A stretch of DNA of 64,000 nucleotides, taken from NCBI GenBank assembly GCA_019137195.1, contig JAGVSR010000087.1, positions 62,001 to 126,000 of the forward strand, given 5' to 3'. Below, piece by piece: positions 56,195-64,000 of this stretch (its first letter is position 1; each line of letters starts with the position of its first letter). The translations under genes and the position numbers were made by a program. This stretch comes from Alphaproteobacteria bacterium. GTDB lineage: Bacteria > Pseudomonadota > Alphaproteobacteria > Rhizobiales > Hyphomicrobiaceae. The notes beneath the pieces were generated by a model that was given only the letters and a program-made list of their open reading frames with translations, was not told the origin of the DNA and searched no databases.

Positions 56195-58558
56195 CTAATC
56201 CCGTGTCTTGAGCACAGATACCAGATCGAGACGATCCACGCGAAGTCGCACGACGAAGGCCGACGCAGCCGAGGCAAGAAGCGCGACCAGCGTGGCGCGG
56301 GCGTAGGTGCTGGTCTCGATCAAGAACGGAACCGTGAACAGGTCGCTGGAGAACCCCTGGATCACCCCCCACGAGAAGGCGTAGCCCATAGCCCATCCCA
56401 ATGGTTGCGCCAGAAGAATGACGATCGCGAGCTCGGTGAGGAGCACCCGGCTGACCTCGCTGCGGGTAAAGCCGAGCACCCTCAAGCTGGCGAGCTCTCG
56501 CGCCCGCTCCGAAAGCTGAATGCGAGCACTGTTGTAGACCACGCCGAAAGCGATGATCACGCTGAGGACCACGTATGTCGTCGTCATGAAATTGATGTTC
56601 TCGCGAATCGTGTCGCGGAACTTGCTCAGCGATATCCGCTGCAGCTGAACCGACGCGAAGGCCGGCGTCGACTTCAGCGCTCGATAGAGCGCAGGTTCAT
56701 CGCGCCGGTCGTAGGCGATGTGCATGCCGCTGATCCTCGGCCCCTCGCCGATCAGCCGGTTGAGGGCGTCGAGATCCATGTAGGCGGCCAGACCGAGATA
56801 GGATTCGATGATGTCGGAAACGACGACCGACTTGGTGCCGCGCTTTCCCTCTAGGAGCTCGACGTCCACGATGTCGCCTCGTCTCAACTTCAGAACCTCG
56901 GCAAGACGTGCGTTGACGAGCAGCCCCTCGGACGGCGGCGCCACCACCTTGAACTCGCTATCGACGATCCGGCTCAGATCCTGCCCAGGTGGCTGGCCGA
57001 CGATGGTTGTGCGCCGTTCGCGATGGCCGTTGCGCAACCGCACCGCGACCGATCTGTACGGCTCGGACCTCATAACGGCCGGAAGGTTCTGTACGGACTG
57101 CAGCACCCCGGGACCCTGCTCTTCTGCGAGAATGACCGACGCGTGCTGGCGCGACGTGCGGAAGAACGACACGTCGATCATGAACTCGACCGAGTCGATC
57201 GCGAACATGGCCATGACGAGCAGGCTCACCGCGGAAGCGACGCCGATCAGTGTCGTCACTGCGCGCAGAGGCGCGCGCACCATCGAGCGAAGGGACATGA
57301 TCGTCAGCTGGGACAGAACCTGAGCGAGGCCGATGCCTTCACCCCAGAGTTTCGCGTAGCGCGGCGGTTGTGGGGGTTGCATGGCGACAGCCGGCGGCAA
57401 CCTCAAGGCAGCGAAGACCGTCTTCAGGCCGCCGAGCACGGCGGCTCCCACAGAAACCGCGGTCGCGAGCAGGTAGATGTCGGGATCGCGATGAAAGATC
57501 AGAAACGGGAAATGGTAGAACTCACCGTAAAGCGCCGTCAATCCGCGTCCGAGCCATGTACCGGCGATTGCGCCCACGAGCGAGCCAAGGATGGCGATCA
57601 CCAGTATGAGCTTGAGGTAGTGAGCCGCCACCGCGAGCCTGCTATAGCCGATGGCCTTCAACAGGCCGATCTGCTCGCGCTCGAGTGCGATAAGGCGAGA
57701 TAGCGTCATGTTCACGAGGAATGCAGAAACCGCGAGAAAGATCGGCGGTATGATGCGGCTCATGGCCGACAGCTGCTGCAGCTCGCTGTCTAGGAAGGCA
57801 TAAGAGATCTGGTCCTTGCGGCCGTAGGCGCCGACGCCGCCATAGCGGGCAATGATCCGGTCGAGCTGCGCAATCGCCGCGCTCTCGCTTGCTCCAGCCA
57901 GTAGCTTCAAGGCGACCGAGTTGAAGGCTCCCTCGAGATCGAACAGGCCTTCGAGTGCGGTCTCCGACATCCACAGCACGCCGAAGCGCCGATCGTCGGG
58001 CATGAGGTCTCCAGGTCCAAGGACGTAGATGAACTCGGGAGACAGAGCCACACCGACGACCTCGAGCTCGTGCTTGCGCCCATTGAAGATGGCGCTGAAC
58101 CTCGAGCCGGGGCCGAGGTGTTGGGCACGCGCGAAGGAGTCGTTGATAACGACTTCACTGGACTGACCCGGCTCGGGCGTGCGCCCAGCCCGCAGCGTCA
58201 GCTGATTGAGGTGTGCCGGGCTGAAATCGGGTAGGGAGACGGCGAGCCCGCTCGCCGGCTCGGACATGCCTTCGATGTCGATGATGACCTGACGCATGAT
58301 GCGCAGGTCTGCCGCCACGACGCCCGGGATCTCGAGAATGCGACTCCCGAGCGATTTGGGTGCCCGCTCGAGCCGGGCAAAAACGTCGGCGAAGGCATTG
58401 CGCTCGTAGTACGCTGCGCGCGTCTGCTCGAGCGAGCGGTATGCGCCGACGCCGAGGATGAGCGTGGCGAAGCCGGCGGCGATGACGAGCAGGATGGCGA
58501 GTGCCTGCGCCCACAGGTGGCGCAGATCACGAAGCAGTTTTCGGTCCAGGGTGCTCAA
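56195..58558 (-). CDS. FtsX/MacB-type ABC transporter permease
   Basis: A roughly 787-residue membrane protein with two FtsX domains. TM1 is at about 18-40 (LWAQALAILLVIAAGFATLILGVG), a large periplasmic domain follows (about 50-255), then three TM helices (IIPPIFLAVSAFLVNMTLSRLIALEREQIGLLKAIGYSRLAV). A second unit has a TM at about 445-465, another periplasmic domain and a final TM trio (TTTYVVLSVIIAFGVVYNSARIQLSERARELASLRVLGFTRSEV). The frame is open from 58639, overlapping the ATPase gene. I choose TTG 58558, 10 nt after the ATPase stop with GAGGG upstream, giving STLDRKLLRDL. It likely extrudes or extracts a lipid, peptide or small molecule. Confidence 0.87.
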   Translation of the reverse strand: MSTLDRKLLRDLRHLWAQALAILLVIAAGFATLILGVGAYRSLEQTRAAYYERNAFADVFARLERAPKSLGSRILEIPGVVAADLRIMRQVIIDIEGMSEPASGLAVSLPDFSPAHLNQLTLRAGRTPEPGQSSEVVINDSFARAQHLGPGSRFSAIFNGRKHELEVVGVALSPEFIYVLGPGDLMPDDRRFGVLWMSETALEGLFDLEGAFNSVALKLLAGASESAAIAQLDRIIARYGGVGAYGRKDQISYAFLDSELQQLSAMSRIIPPIFLAVSAFLVNMTLSRLIALEREQIGLLKAIGYSRLAVAAHYLKLILVIAILGSLVGAIAGTWLGRGLTALYGEFYHFPFLIFHRDPDIYLLATAVSVGAAVLGGLKTVFAALRLPPAVAMQPPQPPRYAKLWGEGIGLAQVLSQLTIMSLRSMVRAPLRAVTTLIGVASAVSLLVMAMFAIDSVEFMIDVSFFRTSRQHASVILAEEQGPGVLQSVQNLPAVMRSEPYRSVAVRLRNGHRERRTTIVGQPPGQDLSRIVDSEFKVVAPPSEGLLVNARLAEVLKLRRGDIVDVELLEGKRGTKSVVVSDIIESYLGLAAYMDLDALNRLIGEGPRISGMHIAYDRRDEPALYRALKSTPAFASVQLQRISLSKFRDTIRENINFMTTTYVVLSVIIAFGVVYNSARIQLSERARELASLRVLGFTRSEVSRVLLTELAIVILLAQPLGWAMGYAFSWGVIQGFSSDLFTVPFLIETSTYARATLVALLASAASAFVVRLRVDRLDLVSVLKTRD

Positions 58559-58568
58559 TGGTGCGCCC

Positions 58569-59279
58569 TCACCAGCTGATCTCGGAAGGCGCCAGCCTCC
58601 GCTCGTTCTCGACGATGTGGGCAATGCGCCCATCGGCAATGTAGATGACCCGATGGGCGATTTCCCTGATCGCGGCGTTGTGAGTGATGACGACGGTCGT
58701 CGTGCCCAACTCCGCGTTGACCGAGGCCAGTGCTTCGAGAACCCAGACGCCGGTCTTGCTGTCGAGGGCTCCCGTGGGCTCGTCGCAGAGCAGCACTTCC
58801 GGCCTCTTGGCGATGGCGCGGGCGATGGCGACCCGCTGCTGCTCGCCGCCGGAAAGCTGCGCCGGGAAATGGTTCATGCGCTCGCCGAGCCCCACGAGCC
58901 TGAGGGCCTCCTCGGGAGGCATGGGATCGCGGGCGATCTCCGTGCAAAGTGACACGTTCTCGCGCGCGGTGAGCGACGGGATGAGATTGTAGAATTGAAA
59001 CACGAACCCGACGTGATCTCGCCGGTAGAGGGTCAGAGCCCGTTCGTCGTCGACGGTCAAGTCGTGGTCTTTGAACCGGCATGTTCCCGAGGTTGCCCAG
59101 TCGAGTCCGCCGAGGATGTTGAGTAGCGTCGACTTGCCCGACCCGGAGGGGCCGAGCAGCACGACGAACTCGCCCTTGTAGAGTTGGAGATCGACGCCGT
59201 CGAGCGCGCGAACCTCGACGTCCCCGGTCTGGTAGACCTTGGTCAGGCCTCGCGCCTGGAAGACGATCTCGGGCTGCAT
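58569..59279 (-). CDS. ABC transporter ATP-binding protein (MacB/LolD type)
   Basis: A 236-residue ATPase. Walker [21 protein letters not shown] (about 41-60), Q-loop [18 protein letters not shown], signature [36 protein letters not shown] with Walker B, H-loop [16 protein letters not shown]. It powers the FtsX-type permease encoded 10 nt downstream. ATG 59279 ([16 protein letters not shown]) is chosen; ATG 59312 in frame adds 11 residues, and the frame extends to 60443 only by chance. First gene of the exporter operon. The 59280-59545 interval contains no gene that I can support. Confidence 0.93.
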   Translation of the reverse strand: MQPEIVFQARGLTKVYQTGDVEVRALDGVDLQLYKGEFVVLLGPSGSGKSTLLNILGGLDWATSGTCRFKDHDLTVDDERALTLYRRDHVGFVFQFYNLIPSLTARENVSLCTEIARDPMPPEEALRLVGLGERMNHFPAQLSGGEQQRVAIARAIAKRPEVLLCDEPTGALDSKTGVWVLEALASVNAELGTTTVVITHNAAIREIAHRVIYIADGRIAHIVENERRLAPSEISW

Positions 59280-59545
59280 CGAGGTCCGCCGGGAATTGAG
59301 CTCTCGACGCATTGGTCCATTCCGGGCCTGAGATACGTTGACTTCAGTCAATACGTTGACCCGTTCGCAGCCAAGTCTGTGAGACATGGGACAACGGACG
59401 AATGGTGCGAGGACGCCGGCCGTACCGTCGGCGAGCGATCGGCCGCAGCGGGTTACTGCCGCCAACCGGCGTCCTTGCTGTCGGGCGAAGGGTGCCGTCG
59501 AGTGAAGCGGTTGCCCGATCCGCCCGCGCCACGACGCACCTGCCC

Positions 59546-60325
59546 TCAAACGCCAACCATCACCGCAAAACCGTCGTCCATTGTCCGCCTCAACAGCGCC
59601 CGATAGCGCGCATACGCAGCATGTCCCGCCGGAACACGGCCGAACACGGTGTCGTCTTTTTTGGACGCGATCGGCGCCAGCACGATCGGCACCGCCGCCG
59701 GCGTCAAGTGTGCGCCGCGCCCGGCCTGCAGCGTGGTCAGGACGCCATGCATCTCGCCCGAGCTCGTCGGGCGGGCAAGGATCGCCAGCCGGTGCTGCCC
59801 GTGCCGGTTGGTGACGAGATAGATGTGCCCGGTCTGGCTCGGCACCGACACGCGTCCGAAGTGCGAGTAGGCGGCATCGAGTCGCTCGCTCTCGCGAAAG
59901 GCGAGTACGCTGGATTCCGCGTCCCACGTGATGTCGGTGCGATAGGCATAGACGGCCGAGCGCTCGCCGAACGACGGGATGATGGTGAGGTACGACCCCT
60001 CGAGCCATGACACGGAGGCGCGCACATAGCTGCCGAGCTCGTCGGGCGCGTGGTGGGGAGCCATCGCGCTGTGGCTTCCGCTTCCGGTCCGGCTCGCAGT
60101 CGCCTTCCGCAGCGCGATTCCGAGCGCCTCTTCGATCCTGACGATGGTTGCGAGCGTGAATGGCCGCCGTCCCGACAGCGCCTTCTCGAGGGTCGAGATG
60201 GAGACCTTCGCTTCCCCCGCGAGCTTCTGACGCGAGATGCGCCGGCGCGCGATCTCCTCGCGCACCCGCGCCGCGATCGCTTGATGCTCCTCGCTCGAGA
60301 GATCCCGGCTTGCCGCCTCGGCCAT
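59546..60325 (-). CDS. XRE-type HTH regulator with C-terminal sensory-like domain
   Basis: A 259-residue protein. Residues about 12-70 form an HTH_XRE domain ([53 protein letters not shown]). After a Ser/Gly/Ala linker, residues 95-255 form a beta-rich domain ([60 protein letters not shown]), possibly ligand-binding; I do not know a named family. ATG 60325 begins [15 protein letters not shown]. It is divergent from the B12 radical SAM gene; two CCGTACA direct repeats 20 bp apart lie in the shared region. It may control that gene or itself. Confidence 0.78.
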   Translation of the reverse strand: MAEAASRDLSSEEHQAIAARVREEIARRRISRQKLAGEAKVSISTLEKALSGRRPFTLATIVRIEEALGIALRKATASRTGSGSHSAMAPHHAPDELGSYVRASVSWLEGSYLTIIPSFGERSAVYAYRTDITWDAESSVLAFRESERLDAAYSHFGRVSVPSQTGHIYLVTNRHGQHRLAILARPTSSGEMHGVLTTLQAGRGAHLTPAAVPIVLAPIASKKDDTVFGRVPAGHAAYARYRALLRRTMDDGFAVMVGV

Positions 60326-60390
60326 GGCTCGTGTGTCCCCGGCGGCCACCGCAAGACACGCACTTCCGGTCGGACCGCCGCTCGCCCGAA

Positions 60391-60417
60391 CCGTACAAAT
60401 CCTCACATACCCGTACA
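60391..60417. promoter_or_regulatory. Direct repeats CCGTACA in the divergent XRE / radical SAM region
   Basis: CCGTACA at 60391-60397 and again at 60411-60417, start-to-start 20 bp (two helical turns, same DNA face), separated by a small AT-richer stretch (AATCCTCACATA). They lie 66 nt upstream of the XRE gene start. Candidate operator for the adjacent regulator. The rest of 60326-60547 shows no gene. Confidence 0.4.
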
Positions 60418-60547
60418 CCGTCGGCCCCGCAAGCCGCCTGCACGGACAGCCCGTGCCGCAGGAGCCGGAGGGCGCCGGTCGCGGTTCGTGCTCGACGCCG
60501 CCACCATGCGCGTGGGGTTGGGATACCCGATCATCGGAGGAAGCGTC

Positions 60548-60616
60548 ATGACGCCTGCACCAAGCCACCAAGCGCGCCCGGCGCCAGCCGGAACACCTCA
60601 CACCGGCATAGCGTGA
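60548..60616 (+). CDS. 22-residue ORF directly before the B12 radical SAM gene
   Basis: ATG at 60548 is preceded by GGAGGAAGCGTC, the clearest Shine-Dalgarno in this region. The frame encodes 22 residues (MTPAPSHQAR ... GTPHTGIA), Pro/Ala/His/Gln-rich with no Cys, and stops 10 nt before the radical SAM ATG, with GGAG overlapping its end. It may be a leader for translational coupling, a regulatory peptide or, speculatively, a substrate peptide. Short length and low complexity keep confidence low. Confidence 0.4.
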   Translation: MTPAPSHQARPAPAGTPHTGIA

Positions 60617-60626
60617 GGAGCCATCG

Positions 60627-62162
60627 ATGCGCATTCTGCTCCTGAACCCGCCCCACCAGTCGATCGGTAGCCGCATTCCCGGCGAGCAGCTGCCGCCATT
60701 GGGATTGCTCGCCCTCGGCGGTCCCTTGATCGACGCTGGTCACGAGGTCGAGCTCCTCAACGCGGACTTGGCTGCCTTGGGCCCCGACGAGATCGTCGCC
60801 CGCGCCGCAGCCGCGCGGCCCGATGCCATGCTCATCGGCCACTCCGGCTCCACCTCCGCGCACCCGACCGCCGTCACCCTCGCGAACCGCCTGAAGGTGG
60901 CGATGCCCCACCTCTGGATCGTCTACGGTGGCGTCTATCCTACCTATCACTGGATGGACATACTCGATCGCGTACAGGACATTGACGTCATCGTCCGCGG
61001 CGAAGGCGAGGACACCATCGTCCGCCTGATCGCCGCCATCGAGCTCGGAAAGCCGCTCAAGACCGTGCGTGGCATCGCCTTTCGCGACAACGGCGCAACG
61101 GTGGGAACAGCTCCCGCACCGATCATCAATGATCTCGATGCCTACCGCGTCGCCTGGGAGCTCATCGACCACAAGGACTATGGCTACTATGGTGGTAAGC
61201 GCGGGGTCGTCATGCAGTTCTCGCGCGGCTGCCCGCACCTCTGCACGTACTGCGGCCAGCGTGGCTTCTGGACCCGGTTCCGCCACCGCGACCCGAAGCG
61301 TTTCGCGGCCGAGATCGCCCGCCTCCACCGCGAGCAGGGCGTCAACCTGGTCAATCTTGCCGACGAGAACCCGACCACGTCGAAGAAGGCTTGGCGCGCC
61401 CTGCTCGAGGCCATCATTGCCGAGAACGTCGATGTCACGATCATCGGCACCACGCGCGCCGGCGACATCGTGCGCGACGCCGACATTCTCCACCTCTACC
61501 GCCAGGCCGGCGTCGAGCGCTTTCTCCTCGGTGTCGAGCATACCGACGAGGAGACGCTGGACGCCATCCGAAAGGGCGGCGCCACCCGCACCGATCGCGA
61601 GGCGATAAGGCTCATGCGCAAGCACGGCATCCTGTCGCTCGCGACCCTCGTGCTCGGCTTCGAGGACGAGCGCGACCGCGACTACTGGAAGGCGCTCCGC
61701 CAGCTTATTGCCTATGATCCCGACCAGATCACCATCCTGCACACCACGCCCCACCGCTGGACGCCATTCTTCCGAAGCGCCGCCCACCGCCGCGTGATCC
61801 AGACGGACCAGCGGCGCTGGGACTACAAGCATCAGGTGCTCGAGACGAGGCACATGTCGCCCTTGCGCGTCTTTCTGTGGCAGAAGGCGATCGAGGCCAT
61901 AGTCCAGGGGCGCCCCAAGGCGCTGATCCGCACCTACTTCAACCGTGATCCCGCGCAGAGTCACGGCATGCGCTGGTACGCGCGCATGGGCCGCCGCGTC
62001 TGGCTGTCCGAGATCCGCGACTTCTTCCGCCGCGACATCAGGATCGAGAACGGCCCGACGCTAGCCTCCTTCTGGGGCGCACCGGATGACGAGCGCGAGG
62101 AGAGCATGGCGGTCCCGCCGCGCGTGACGACGGGCGGACGCAGAGGCGCCGCCGCAGCTTGA
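60627..62162 (+). CDS. B12-binding radical SAM enzyme, BchE-like
   Basis: A 511-residue protein. A cobalamin-binding Rossmann domain occupies about 1-150 (MRILLLNPPHQSIGSRIPGEQLPPLGLLALGGPLIDAGHEV, then IGHSGSTSAHP and IVYGGVYPTYH). The radical SAM core follows with CPHLCTYCGQRGFWTRFRHRDP (CxxxCxxC at about 205-212) and LLGVEHTDEETLDAIRKGG. From memory this is the pattern of BchE, the anaerobic Mg-protoporphyrin IX monomethyl ester cyclase, including the tail SPTLASFWG-like GPTLASFWGAPDD. No other bacteriochlorophyll gene is in the window, so the actual substrate is open. Translationally coupled to a 22-codon ORF. Confidence 0.8.
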   Translation: MRILLLNPPHQSIGSRIPGEQLPPLGLLALGGPLIDAGHEVELLNADLAALGPDEIVARAAAARPDAMLIGHSGSTSAHPTAVTLANRLKVAMPHLWIVYGGVYPTYHWMDILDRVQDIDVIVRGEGEDTIVRLIAAIELGKPLKTVRGIAFRDNGATVGTAPAPIINDLDAYRVAWELIDHKDYGYYGGKRGVVMQFSRGCPHLCTYCGQRGFWTRFRHRDPKRFAAEIARLHREQGVNLVNLADENPTTSKKAWRALLEAIIAENVDVTIIGTTRAGDIVRDADILHLYRQAGVERFLLGVEHTDEETLDAIRKGGATRTDREAIRLMRKHGILSLATLVLGFEDERDRDYWKALRQLIAYDPDQITILHTTPHRWTPFFRSAAHRRVIQTDQRRWDYKHQVLETRHMSPLRVFLWQKAIEAIVQGRPKALIRTYFNRDPAQSHGMRWYARMGRRVWLSEIRDFFRRDIRIENGPTLASFWGAPDDEREESMAVPPRVTTGGRRGAAAA

Positions 62163-62329
62163 GCAGTTGAGAGACACGGTGTCTCTGGCCCTCGTCTGGC
62201 GAGATCGGGTCGCATGTGGCGATGGCGCCCGGTTTCGCGCTGAGCCCCGATCTAGTCGCCGCTCCCACGGGGAAGTGCGCGATGGCGTGGTCGCGCGTGT
62301 TTCACCACGCGCGGAGACACACGCCATCG

Positions 62330-62608
62330 CTAGCCCCTGACCTCCTCGCCCGGAGCGTAGGTGGCAAGCGCGAGCGCATGGATGCCCCCGCGGAGTTCGT
62401 CTGCCAGCGCCTCGTTGACCATCCTGTGTCGCGCCACCCGGCTCAGTCCCGCGAACTTCGGTGACACGATCAGGATGCGGAAGTGGCTCTCGCCCGTCCC
62501 TGGGGACGAGCGATGCCCGGCGTGCTTCTCGCTCTCGTTGATCACGTCGAGCCTCGTCGGCTCGAGTGCAATCCAAAGCTTCTCTTTGATCCGCTGCTCG
62601 GCAACCAT
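62330..62608 (-). CDS. BolA-family protein
   Basis: A 92-residue protein with the BolA fold: KEKLWIALEPTRLDVINESEKHAGHRSSPGTGESHFRILIVSPKFAGLSRVARHRMVNEALADEL. The conserved HAGH and the ARHRMVNxALADEL segment are present. BolA proteins partner with monothiol glutaredoxins in Fe-S cluster handling and affect morphology and stress responses. It is divergent from a J-domain gene and near cobS, an arrangement frequent in Rhizobiales. The 62163-62329 interval after it is gene-free. Confidence 0.93.
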   Translation of the reverse strand: MVAEQRIKEKLWIALEPTRLDVINESEKHAGHRSSPGTGESHFRILIVSPKFAGLSRVARHRMVNEALADELRGGIHALALATYAPGEEVRG

Positions 62609-62731
62609 ATATGTTCCTTAATTCCCTGGCTCACACCCGGGGCTTGCCCGTGACCCTGCGGCAACTCTGGTCCTCGTCCCGCCGTCGCGGCGCTTGTGCC
62701 CGGCGCTCGCTGCCAGCATACTCGTGCGCCC

Positions 62732-63364
62732 ATGAAACTCGACTCGAAATACTTCGATAGCATCCGCATCTCGCGCCGGCAGGCCGCGGGCGAGGAGAGC
62801 GCGTCCAGGCATGGGCCAGCCTGCCAGTGGAAGGGCTGCGACAAGCCCGGCGGCCACAAGGCGCCCAAGGGCCGCGGCAAGGACGGTGAGTACTACAACT
62901 TCTGCATGGACCATGTCCGTCAGTACAATGCGTCCTACAACTACTTCGACGGCATGTCCGCGGCTGAGGTCACCGACTTCCAGAAGGACGCAGCCACCGG
63001 CCACCGCCCGACCTGGAAAGTCGGCGCCAACGCCTGGGCCTCGGGGGCGGCAGAGAATTTGTCGCGGGCCGAGGCCAACGTGCGCGCAACGGGTCAGGCC
63101 CGGGCCGCCAGCGCCTTCGCCGCCTGGAGGAGCAAGCAGCGGGAGGCCGAGCCTCCGCGCCGCACCCTGCGGCCGCTCGAGAAAAAGTCCCTCGATGTCC
63201 TGCACCTGGGCGAGACGGCCTCGCGGGACGACATCAAGGCGCGCTTCAAGGAGCTTGTGAAGCAGCATCACCCGGACGCCAACGGCGGCGACACCCGATC
63301 CGAGGAGAAGTTGCGCGAGATCATCCAGGCCTATAACTATTTGAAGCAGGCGGGCTTGGCTTGA
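62732..63364 (+). CDS. J-domain (DnaJ-like) protein
   Basis: A 210-residue protein with the J-domain at the C-terminus (about 145-208): KSLDVLHLGETASRDDIKARFKELVKQHHPDANGGDTRSEEKLREIIQAYNYLKQ, containing HPD. The N-terminal part has CQWKGCDKPGGHKAPKGRGKDGEYYNFCMDHVRQYN, a Cys/His set that could bind zinc. It would stimulate a DnaK ATPase. Such proteins often stand just before cobS in Rhizobiales, as here (93 nt). ATG 62732 is chosen; 12 extra residues upstream lack similarity. Confidence 0.92.
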   Translation: MKLDSKYFDSIRISRRQAAGEESASRHGPACQWKGCDKPGGHKAPKGRGKDGEYYNFCMDHVRQYNASYNYFDGMSAAEVTDFQKDAATGHRPTWKVGANAWASGAAENLSRAEANVRATGQARAASAFAAWRSKQREAEPPRRTLRPLEKKSLDVLHLGETASRDDIKARFKELVKQHHPDANGGDTRSEEKLREIIQAYNYLKQAGLA

Positions 63365-63457
63365 GGCCCAGGGGCCATGCTATACGGCCGGGGGCCCGGG
63401 CCCTCTGACTGCCCCCGCCCCGCGCCTGCCTCCACGACACCGGACAACGAGACACTC

Positions 63458-64000
63458 ATGGCTGAATTCGCTGAAGCAACCTCCGTCCAGGGCCAGGCCG
63501 GCCTGCCGGACATGAAGGTCTCGGTGCGCCAACTGTTCGGCATCGACAGCGACCTCGAGGTTCCGGCCTACTCCAAGCCCGACGCACACGTCCCCGACCT
63601 CGACCCGGACTATCTCTTCAACCGTGAGGTCACGCTCGCCATCCTTGCCGGCTTCAAGCACAACCGGCGCGTGATGATTCAGGGCTATCACGGCACCGGC
63701 AAGTCGACCCACATCGAGCAGGTCGCCGCGCGTCTCAACTGGCCGTGCATTCGCGTCAACCTCGACAGCCACGTGTCGCGCATCGATCTCGTCGGCAAGG
63801 ATGCCATCGTCCTGAAGGACGGCAAGCAGGTCACCGAGTTTCGCGAGGGCATCCTGCCCTACGCACTGCAGTCGAACACCGCCCTCGTCTTCGACGAGTA
63901 CGACGCCGGCCGCCCGGACGTCATGTTCGTCATCCAGCGCGTGCTCGAGGTCTCGGGCAAGCTGACGCTCCTCGACCAGTCGAAAGTCATCCGCCCGCAC
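63458..64000 (+). CDS. cobS: Cobaltochelatase AAA+ subunit CobS (3'-truncated by window)
   Basis: The first 181 codons of an AAA+ ATPase that runs off the window. MKVSVRQLFGIDSDLEVPAYSKPDAHVPDLDPDYLFNREVTLAILAGFKHNRRVMIQGYHGTGKSTHIEQVAARLNW is the CobS N-terminus; Walker A is GYHGTGKST (about 76-84), RVNLDSHVSRIDLVGKDAIVL follows, and Walker B is ALVFDEYDAGRPDVM. With CobT and CobN it inserts cobalt into hydrogenobyrinic diamide in aerobic B12 synthesis. ATG 63458 is the family start. Directly downstream of the J-protein. Confidence 0.96.
   Translation, partial: MAEFAEATSVQGQAGLPDMKVSVRQLFGIDSDLEVPAYSKPDAHVPDLDPDYLFNREVTLAILAGFKHNRRVMIQGYHGTGKSTHIEQVAARLNWPCIRVNLDSHVSRIDLVGKDAIVLKDGKQVTEFREGILPYALQSNTALVFDEYDAGRPDVMFVIQRVLEVSGKLTLLDQSKVIRPH

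Overview
The window is a 64-kb, GC-rich (mid-60s percent by eye) piece of a bacterial chromosome. Gene content points to Alphaproteobacteria, order Hyphomicrobiales (Rhizobiales): a UPF0314/DUF2585 membrane protein, PhaR divergent from phaA-phaB, ccmC-ccmD-ccmG, bolA / J-protein / cobS, an IF-1 paralogue with a Gly/Arg tail, and a full CtrA-type box. No rRNA, CRISPR array, prophage or complete insertion sequence was found. There is one tRNA (Gly-CCC). Most of the window is core chromosome; the only clear accessory module is a toxin-antitoxin pair.

Layout. 1-9.8 kb: partial old-yellow-enzyme, HU, transaldolase, priA, a chemoreceptor-like HAMP protein without signalling tip, a CitE-like malyl-CoA lyase/thioesterase, pyridoxal kinase, nhaA, beta-carbonic anhydrase. 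9.8-15.1 kb: cytochrome c maturation ccmG-ccmD-ccmC, small VOC and GFA proteins, a CcdA/thioredoxin pair, a radical SAM protein. 15.1-19.9 kb: tRNA-Gly, membrane glycosyltransferase, solute-binding protein plus nucleotide-type transporter, infA paralogue, cold-shock gene. 20.2-24.8 kb: rpmI-rplT-pheS-small ORF-pheT. 25-30 kb: ndh, UPF0314, toxin-antitoxin, recR, MATE exporter. 30.2-38 kb: nucleotide-sugar dehydratase, def-fmt, a CtrA-box secreted protein, truA, polyprenyl synthase, mtgA, rpmF. 38-45 kb: small membrane protein, EAL protein, phaR / phaA-phaB, LysR regulator. 45-50 kb: leuC, prmA, lipoprotein, unknown gene, leuD behind a 53-bp tandem repeat. 49.6-54.6 kb: SGNH-opgC pair, VOC protein, SMP-30-like lipoprotein, MauG-cupredoxin fusion. 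54.7-64 kb: ABC/HlyD exporter, XRE regulator, 22-codon ORF plus B12 radical SAM enzyme, bolA, J-protein and the start of cobS.

How the genes work together: phaA/phaB feed polyhydroxybutyrate synthesis under PhaR; def and fmt handle N-formyl-Met; leuC and leuD form isopropylmalate isomerase although split by about 2.4 kb; ccmG, CcdA and the secreted thioredoxin supply reducing power to periplasmic haem attachment, which the MauG-type di-haem protein here would need; the ABC ATPase, permease and HlyD adaptor look like one exporter.

Most unusual signals: (i) a gap-free 165-bp intergenic element in two copies (12625-12789 and 37957-38121) with inverted CTAGTGT ends and two stems, one showing a compensatory base-pair change; (ii) a 53-bp tandem array of hairpin-forming units just before leuD; (iii) a 22-codon ORF with a strong ribosome-binding site immediately before a B12 radical SAM gene; (iv) a degenerate SGNH protein translationally coupled to opgC; (v) a MauG-cupredoxin fusion whose copper-site His is Gln. 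All calls come from reading the sequence; no database search was run.
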